Shown here in pieces: positions 59,257 through 64,000 of a stretch of 64,000 nucleotides of DNA. The DNA is from Microbacterium sp. MAH-37. GTDB taxonomy: Bacteria; Actinomycetota; Actinomycetes; Actinomycetales; Microbacteriaceae. The notes under the pieces are model-generated. The model searched no databases, had not been told where the DNA came from, and saw only the letters and a program-made list of their open reading frames with translations. Position numbers and translations under genes: made by a program. Position 1 is the first letter of the stretch. Each line of letters opens with the position of its first letter. Location of the stretch: the NCBI RefSeq assembly GCF_009758255.1, contig NZ_WSEN01000010.1, positions 62,001-126,000 on the forward strand. The letters run 5' to 3'.

Positions 59257-60735
59257 ATGACGAAGCCGAACATCATCTTCATCCTCGTGGACGATCATGC
59301 CCCGCACGCGATCTCCGCGTACGGAAGCCGCGTCAACACGACTCCGCACATCGATCGCATCGCGCACCAGGGCGCGCTCCTCGAATCGATGTTCTGCACG
59401 AACTCGATCTGCACCCCGTCGCGCGCGTCGATCCTCACCGGTACGTACTCCCACGTCAACGGGACGCCGGGGATCTTCGCGGAGTTCGACTATCGCGTGC
59501 CGACCTTCGTCGCCGGTCTCCGGGAACACGGATACGCCACTGCGCTGTACGGCAAATGGCACCTCGGCGAGTCGGCGTCAGCTCGGCCGCGGGATTTCGA
59601 CGACTGGCTGGTCTTCCCCGGTCAGGGCGCGTACATCGATCCCCCGATGATCGGGCCGGACGGCGAGCGGACCATGCGCGGCTACGCCACCGACATCGTC
59701 ACGGATCTCGCGCTGGACTGGATGTCGCGACGCGACGCGGAACGACCCTTCGCGCTGTTCATCCACCACAAGGCGCCGCACGCTCCGTGGATCCCCGATG
59801 ACAAGCATCTCGACATGTATCCCGCGGGAAGCATCCCTGAACCCGCGACCTTGCACGATGACCACCGCACGCTCGGAGCGTGGTCCGAGCGCACCACGAT
59901 GAGCGTCGCCGACGATCTGCAGGAGCGTCACATCAAGGAGCCGCTGCCGCCCGAGCTGATGGGCCCCGAGCAGCGCGAGCAGCGCGCCAGCTGGAAGTAC
60001 CAGCGCTACATGCGCGACTACCTGCAGGTGATCCAGGCGGTCGATGACAACGTCGGTCGCGTGCTGGACAGGCTCGCCGCCACCGAGGAGGAGCAGAACA
60101 CGATCGTCGTGTACATGTCGGATCAGGGGTTCTTCCTCGGAGACCACGGCTGGTACGACAAGCGGCTGATGTTCGAGCAGTCGCTCCAGATGCCGGCGCT
60201 GATCCGCTGGCCCGCCGGCATCGCCCCGCGGACGACCGTGCCGGACATCCTCACCAACGTCGACATCGCCGCGACGCTGCTCGATCTGTGCGGCATCGAC
60301 GCGGCGTCCGCCCTGCCTGCTTCACAGGGACACAGCTTCGCCGCTCAGTTGCGCGGCGAGGCGGTATCCGATCGGCCCGATGCCATGTACTACCGGTACT
60401 GGGAGCACGACGACCCGAATCACCATGTGCCGGCGCATTACGGGATCCGCACCCGGACCCACAAGCTGATCTGCTACTACAACGACCCGCTCGGCGTCCC
60501 CGGCGCCTCCGACCGCAGGTTCCCCGTCGAATGGGAGCTGTACGACCTGGCCGAGGACCCGCAGGAGGTCCACAACGTGATCGACGATCCGAACCGTTCC
60601 GGCATCGTCCTGGAGCTGCGCGAGCGACTCGGGCAGCTCCAGGCGCACTACGGGGACCTTCCGTACAACGGTCCGGACACCCCTCATCCCGATTGGGGGG
60701 AAGGGGTTCAGCAGTTCAGTCAGTCGCCTCGCTGA
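59257..60735 (+). CDS. Type I sulfatase 2 (formylglycine-dependent)
   Basis: A 492-residue arylsulfatase-family protein of the group often acting on glycosaminoglycan or mucin-type sulfates. The maturation motif is C-T-P-S-R (SICTPSRASILTG near residue 51); other active-site parts are FILVDDHAPHA (metal Asp), YGKWHLG (Lys/His) and MSDQGFFLGDHGWYDKRLMFEQ. No signal peptide, so cytoplasmic. It follows the DUF3604 gene by 24 bases and ends 19 bases before the convergent YhgE-type gene. Confidence 0.92.
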   Translation: MTKPNIIFILVDDHAPHAISAYGSRVNTTPHIDRIAHQGALLESMFCTNSICTPSRASILTGTYSHVNGTPGIFAEFDYRVPTFVAGLREHGYATALYGKWHLGESASARPRDFDDWLVFPGQGAYIDPPMIGPDGERTMRGYATDIVTDLALDWMSRRDAERPFALFIHHKAPHAPWIPDDKHLDMYPAGSIPEPATLHDDHRTLGAWSERTTMSVADDLQERHIKEPLPPELMGPEQREQRASWKYQRYMRDYLQVIQAVDDNVGRVLDRLAATEEEQNTIVVYMSDQGFFLGDHGWYDKRLMFEQSLQMPALIRWPAGIAPRTTVPDILTNVDIAATLLDLCGIDAASALPASQGHSFAAQLRGEAVSDRPDAMYYRYWEHDDPNHHVPAHYGIRTRTHKLICYYNDPLGVPGASDRRFPVEWELYDLAEDPQEVHNVIDDPNRSGIVLELRERLGQLQAHYGDLPYNGPDTPHPDWGEGVQQFSQSPR

Positions 60736-60754
60736 CCACCCAGACGACCCGTGA

Positions 60755-61897
60755 TCAGGCGGCGACGGATGCCGGAACCGCGCCGCCCTGTGCGACACGG
60801 CGTCCGGCAGGATCGAGTGCGGCGAGCAGCAGGCCCGCCAGCATCCAGCATCCGAGCAGCAGCCACGGGAACGAGACGTCCGCGTCGGGGAAGTACGACA
60901 GGTCGCGCAGCAGCGTCGCACCGGCGCCCGGCGGCATCCACTGGCCGATCGTGCCCCAGGGCGCGAGCAGGAACTCGACCGGCACGTTCGCCGCGGACAG
61001 CGGGTTCGCGAACAGGATCATGGTGACCGCCCCGACGGCGATGCCCGCCTTTCCGAGCAGCGACGACAGACCCACGACCGTCGAGGCGATCGCCCCGATC
61101 GTGAGGGCGATGGCCGCGGCGTCCGTCCAGAAGTCCGCCTGCAGCGCCCCGATCCAGCTCTGCAGGATGCCGGTGAGCACGAGCCCGGCCGAGGCCGAGT
61201 ACACGAGCAGGCCGACGATCCGGCGCCAGGCGCCGGTGACGGTGAGCGACAGCAGCACCCCGCCGAGGACGCCGCCGATGACCAGCGGGAACACCGAGAC
61301 GGTCAGGCCGATGCCCTGCGGGTCCGCGTCGGCGTAGGGCGCGAGATCGGTGACGACCACGGTGACGGTCGGGATCTCGAACGCACCCTGCGACGGCGGC
61401 AGCTGCGGCGCCTGGCCGGCCATCGCGGCCTTCAGCGCCTCCCCCATCGTGGTCTGCAGCTGCTGAACCCCCTGCTCGACCTGCGCGCGGATCTGCGTGT
61501 CGATCTGCTTCTGGAGCTGGGCGGCCAGGCCGTCGAGCACTCCTGCGACCTGCGTGCTCGCCGCCGTGGCCTTGAGCACCTCGGGGGTGTCGGTCGGGGC
61601 GTCGCCGAGCACGATCGCACCGTAGGCCTCGCGCTGCCCGATCGCGGCGACGGCAGCCTCGCGGTCGTCGTAGCGGATCAGCTCGACGGCTCCATCGGCC
61701 TTTTCGTCGATGGCCTTCTCGACCTGCGTGACCGAGGCCTCCGGCCCGACGATCCCGACCGGGAGGTCCTTCGCCGACGCCGTGAGAGACGGCCACGCGA
61801 AGGCGAGCAGGATGCCACCGACGATCAGCGAGAGCCCGATCCCGAGGGCGATCGCACGCACCCACGGGGTGCGGGACGAAGCGGATGCCGTGGACAT
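60755..61897 (-). CDS. YhgE/Pip-like (DUF3533) membrane protein, ABC-2-type
   Basis: A 380-residue membrane protein with one N-terminal helix (about residues 12-35), a large outside domain with heptad-like Gln/Ala helices (about 105-165), and five C-terminal transmembrane segments. This is the layout of the YhgE/Pip family, usually involved in export or envelope stress. AGGAGGA ribosome site. It is divergent from a TetR gene with a shared operator between them, so it is probably a TetR-controlled efflux component. Confidence 0.85.
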   Translation of the reverse strand: MSTASASSRTPWVRAIALGIGLSLIVGGILLAFAWPSLTASAKDLPVGIVGPEASVTQVEKAIDEKADGAVELIRYDDREAAVAAIGQREAYGAIVLGDAPTDTPEVLKATAASTQVAGVLDGLAAQLQKQIDTQIRAQVEQGVQQLQTTMGEALKAAMAGQAPQLPPSQGAFEIPTVTVVVTDLAPYADADPQGIGLTVSVFPLVIGGVLGGVLLSLTVTGAWRRIVGLLVYSASAGLVLTGILQSWIGALQADFWTDAAAIALTIGAIASTVVGLSSLLGKAGIAVGAVTMILFANPLSAANVPVEFLLAPWGTIGQWMPPGAGATLLRDLSYFPDADVSFPWLLLGCWMLAGLLLAALDPAGRRVAQGGAVPASVAA

Positions 61898-61909
61898 GAT
61901 TCCTCCTAA

Positions 61910-61923
61910 AACGAATGTTCGTT
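61910..61923. promoter_or_regulatory. TetR-type operator between divergent genes
   Basis: AACGAATGTTCGTT has 6-bp arms AACGAA and TTCGTT around a 2-base centre. It lies between the YhgE-type and TetR genes, 12 bases from the former's start, and can repress both. Confidence 0.75.
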
Positions 61924-61970
61924 CTTTTTATGATGCGCCCCCTGCCCTAGGCTTGTCAACGGAGGTCGGG

Positions 61971-62561
61971 ATGCCGAAGATCAGCGACAGCAGGCGCGAA
62001 GAGCGACGTCGATCGATCCTCGAGGCCGCCCTGCGCTGCTTCATCCGCACCGGATACCAGCAGACCTCGATGGCCGACATCATCGCCGAGTCAGGCCTGT
62101 CGACGGGCGCGATCTACAGCTACTTCCCCAGCAAGCGCGAGCTGATCCGGGGTGTGGCCGCACTCGTGATCGGCGACCGCCAGACCGAGCTCACGGCCGC
62201 AGCATCCGAGCATCCGATCAGCCCGGCCGAGATCGCGACTCTGCTCATCGACGGCGTGCGCAAGCACGCCCCTGTGCAGGCGCTCGTGCAGGTCTGGTCT
62301 GAGGCGACAGTCGACGCCGAGCTGCGCGCGCTCATCCAGGAGACCATCGGAGGCATGCGCGCGACGATCACCGCGACGCTCGAGCCCTGGGCCCGTGCAC
62401 ACCCGGAGCGGCTGCCCGACGGCGTCGATCCCGCGCACTGGGCCCGCGAGGTGACGCCCGTGGTGATCGCGCTGATCCCCGGGTTCGCGCTGCAGCGCAC
62501 GATGTTCGACGACTTCGACGAGGAGCGCTATCTGACGGGCATCCACACGCTGCTGCGCTGA
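61971..62561 (+). CDS. TetR-family transcriptional regulator
   Basis: A 196-residue regulator. The helix-turn-helix region is at residues about 12-58 (RRRSILEAALRCFIRTGYQQTSMADIIAESGLSTGAIYSYFPSKRELI), followed by a helical ligand domain with PGFALQRTMFDDFDEERYL. ATG 61971 has GGAGG 5 bases upstream; the longer frame to 61710 is rejected. Probably represses the divergent membrane protein gene and itself. Confidence 0.94.
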   Translation: MPKISDSRREERRRSILEAALRCFIRTGYQQTSMADIIAESGLSTGAIYSYFPSKRELIRGVAALVIGDRQTELTAAASEHPISPAEIATLLIDGVRKHAPVQALVQVWSEATVDAELRALIQETIGGMRATITATLEPWARAHPERLPDGVDPAHWAREVTPVVIALIPGFALQRTMFDDFDEERYLTGIHTLLR

Positions 62562-62587
62562 GCAGCACCAGGGCACGCCGCGCAGAC

Positions 62588-62605
62588 GTGTTCACTTGTG
62601 TTCAC
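62588..62605 (+). promoter_or_regulatory. Direct repeat GTGTTCAC before the secreted protein gene
   Basis: Two copies of GTGTTCAC at 62588-62595 and 62598-62605, a 10-bp period, about 87 bases before the start of the NPCBM protein gene. One helical turn apart, so it may be a regulator site. Confidence 0.5.
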
Positions 62606-62691
62606 CTCTCCCCCGAATACACACAGCCGCTGTCACGATGGCGGCATCCGCTGTCATCCGGACCGCGGATCGTGATTCGAGGAGGAATCCC

Positions 62692-64000
62692 GTGCCCAGG
62701 AAACGGATGCGGCTGCTCGCCGCCGCAGCGGTCGGCGCGCTCTGTCTGACCGCCGCCCCCGCCACCGCCGCTCTCGCCGCCGGCGAGACCGGCGCCGACG
62801 GACTCGCCGGCGACGTGCACTACGCCAGTGATCTCGACTGGGTCTCCGCCACCAACGGCTGGGGCCCCGTCGAGCGCGACTACAACAACGGCGCCAAGGC
62901 CGAGCCCGACACAGCGCGGGCCGTCCAGTCGATCCGCGGCGTGCAGTACCCGAAGGGCCTGGGCACGCACGCCCCGGCCCGCATCGTGTACGACGTCGAC
63001 CAGCAGTGCACGCAGCTGCTGGGATACCTCGGCATCGACGACAGCCAGTCCGGCAAGGGCCGCGTGGACTTCATCGTGAAGGTGGACGGCGCCGAGAAGT
63101 ACCGCATGGAGCGCAAGGGCACCGATCCCGCCGCACGACTGAACCTCGACCTGAAGGGCGCGAGCACCGTCGAGCTCATCGTCGAGCCCGGCCCCGAGGG
63201 CAACGGCAACGACCACGCTGACTGGGCCGACCTGCGCATCAACTGCACCGACGCCTACCTCGCACAGCCGCTCACCATCACGCCAGGCGACGTCGATCTG
63301 TCGCTGCTGGCCCCCGGGGCGCCGGTCGAGGTGACCGTCGAAGGCGCGAACCCGCAGGTGCCCGTCACGGTCGGCTTCGCCGGCTCCGAGGTCGTCGTCA
63401 ACGCGGACGACACGGGCCGCGCCACGGCATCCTTCGTGGTGCCGGCAGGGACCGCGGCCGGGGAGTACGCGATCACCGCACGGGCGGAATCCCTGTTCGG
63501 CGCGATCGCCGAGGGCAGCATCGCCGCGCACGTCGTCGAGGTCTCGGACACGGTCTACTACGTGGACTGCACCGCCGAGGGCACCGGAACGGGCACCGCG
63601 GAGTCGCCCTTCACCTCGCTCGCACAGCTCGCCGAAGTACAGCCGTTCCAGCCGGGGCAGTCGGTGCGCTTCAAGCGCGGCGCGGAGTGCGTCGGCACGT
63701 TCGCCCCGACCGGATCCGGTCTCGCCACCGCACCGATCACCGTCTCGCCGTACGGCGACGGTGACGCCGAGGCGACGATCAACGGAGACGGCGCGCTCGC
63801 CGGCATCCACCTGCTGAACGTCAGCAACTGGACGGTCGACGGCATGCACGTGATCAACCCGGGCACGCCGGATCAGCGCCGCGTCGGCATCCTGTACGAG
63901 ATCAACGACGGCACCAAGCGCAGCGGGGCGGTCCTGACGCGAAACCACGTCGAGAAGGTCGCGGGATGGTCGGACAAGACCACGCTCGGCAACGCGTTCT
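62692..64000 (+). CDS. Secreted NPCBM-domain and beta-helix protein (5' part; runs off the window)
   Basis: At least 436 residues, continuing beyond 64000. It starts at GTG 62692 with GAGGAGGAA upstream. A signal peptide (KRMRLLAAAAVGALCLTAAPATAALAA, cleaved near residue 30) is followed by an NPCBM carbohydrate-binding module (about 40-185; SIRGVQYPKGLGTHAPARIVYDV), an Ig-like linker domain (about 190-280) and then a right-handed beta-helix (about 285 onward: VYYVDC, SPFTSLAQLAEVQ, GIHLLNVSNWTVDGMHVIN). This looks like an exported polysaccharide lyase or hydrolase; the C-terminal part, which would decide, is missing. Confidence 0.87.
   Translation, partial: MPRKRMRLLAAAAVGALCLTAAPATAALAAGETGADGLAGDVHYASDLDWVSATNGWGPVERDYNNGAKAEPDTARAVQSIRGVQYPKGLGTHAPARIVYDVDQQCTQLLGYLGIDDSQSGKGRVDFIVKVDGAEKYRMERKGTDPAARLNLDLKGASTVELIVEPGPEGNGNDHADWADLRINCTDAYLAQPLTITPGDVDLSLLAPGAPVEVTVEGANPQVPVTVGFAGSEVVVNADDTGRATASFVVPAGTAAGEYAITARAESLFGAIAEGSIAAHVVEVSDTVYYVDCTAEGTGTGTAESPFTSLAQLAEVQPFQPGQSVRFKRGAECVGTFAPTGSGLATAPITVSPYGDGDAEATINGDGALAGIHLLNVSNWTVDGMHVINPGTPDQRRVGILYEINDGTKRSGAVLTRNHVEKVAGWSDKTTLGNAF

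Noticed and set aside
1..64000. CRISPR arrays, tRNA or rRNA genes, insertion sequences, prophage genes
   Set aside because: None seen on reading through; the repeats present are hairpin or tandem types without spacers, and no transposase or integrase motif was noticed.

Overview
The window reads as chromosomal DNA of a high-GC actinobacterium of the family Microbacteriaceae, most likely Microbacterium or a close relative. This rests on gene content and style: RadA, ClpC with a ClgR-like box, fused FbpB-type permease, DUF2975/XRE pair, leaderless starts, ATGA/GTGA overlaps, and heavy use of the hexamer GGATGC/GCATCC. No phage, transposase, CRISPR array, rRNA or tRNA was seen.

Layout. 1-5 kb: radA, two small conserved genes, a secreted-domain membrane protein, an acetyltransferase and a marR-SDR pair. 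5.2-29 kb: a large catabolic island. Minus-strand unit A (11355 to 5247) is an ABC importer followed by an amidohydrolase/decarboxylase, an unknown 105-residue protein and a Rieske ferredoxin. 11.5-17.9 kb holds a HisC-like aminotransferase, a FadR-type GntR regulator, a thiamin-diphosphate (ThDP) enzyme, a PucR/CdaR-type regulator and an aldehyde dehydrogenase. Unit B (23631 to 17960) is a LigJ-like hydratase, a LigB-type extradiol dioxygenase, three tandem RraA/LigK-like proteins and a flavin hydroxylase. Three single-gene units follow: a second flavin hydroxylase, a second aldehyde dehydrogenase and a second ThDP enzyme. 29-45 kb: core and housekeeping genes (clpC, DUF2975/XRE operon, M20 peptidase, dicarboxylate symporter, Na+/H+ antiporter, phosphoribosyltransferase, luciferase-like oxidoreductase, DUF559 nuclease-like gene, pheA, pgm) separated by hairpin repeats. 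45-51.5 kb: a LacI-controlled sugar operon (Gfo/Idh dehydrogenase, DUF993, two TIM-barrel isomerases, LacI, glycerate kinase). 51.6-60.7 kb: a sulfate-ester/glycan locus (sugar ABC importer, sulfatase, LacI, divergent DUF3604 metallohydrolase and second sulfatase). 60.7-64 kb: a TetR/YhgE-type pair and the 5' part of a secreted NPCBM/beta-helix protein.

How the genes work together. The strongest new signal is regulatory. Five separate minus-strand catabolic units in 11-29 kb each carry a copy of CGACA-N3-TGTCG, 56-58 bp upstream of a TAnnnT -10-like hexamer. This points to one regulator, probably an activator, tying the importer, decarboxylase/Rieske unit, ring-cleavage operon, hydroxylase, dehydrogenase and ThDP enzyme into one pathway. 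A second AT-rich palindrome (core TATTGAAT) marks the aminotransferase, first ThDP enzyme and first aldehyde dehydrogenase, so the island seems to have two interlocking regulons. The chemistry suggested is uptake of an aromatic acid or amino acid, side-chain transamination/decarboxylation/oxidation, ring hydroxylation, extradiol cleavage, and a gallate-type lower pathway (hydratase plus class II pyruvate aldolase). The exact substrate cannot be read from sequence.
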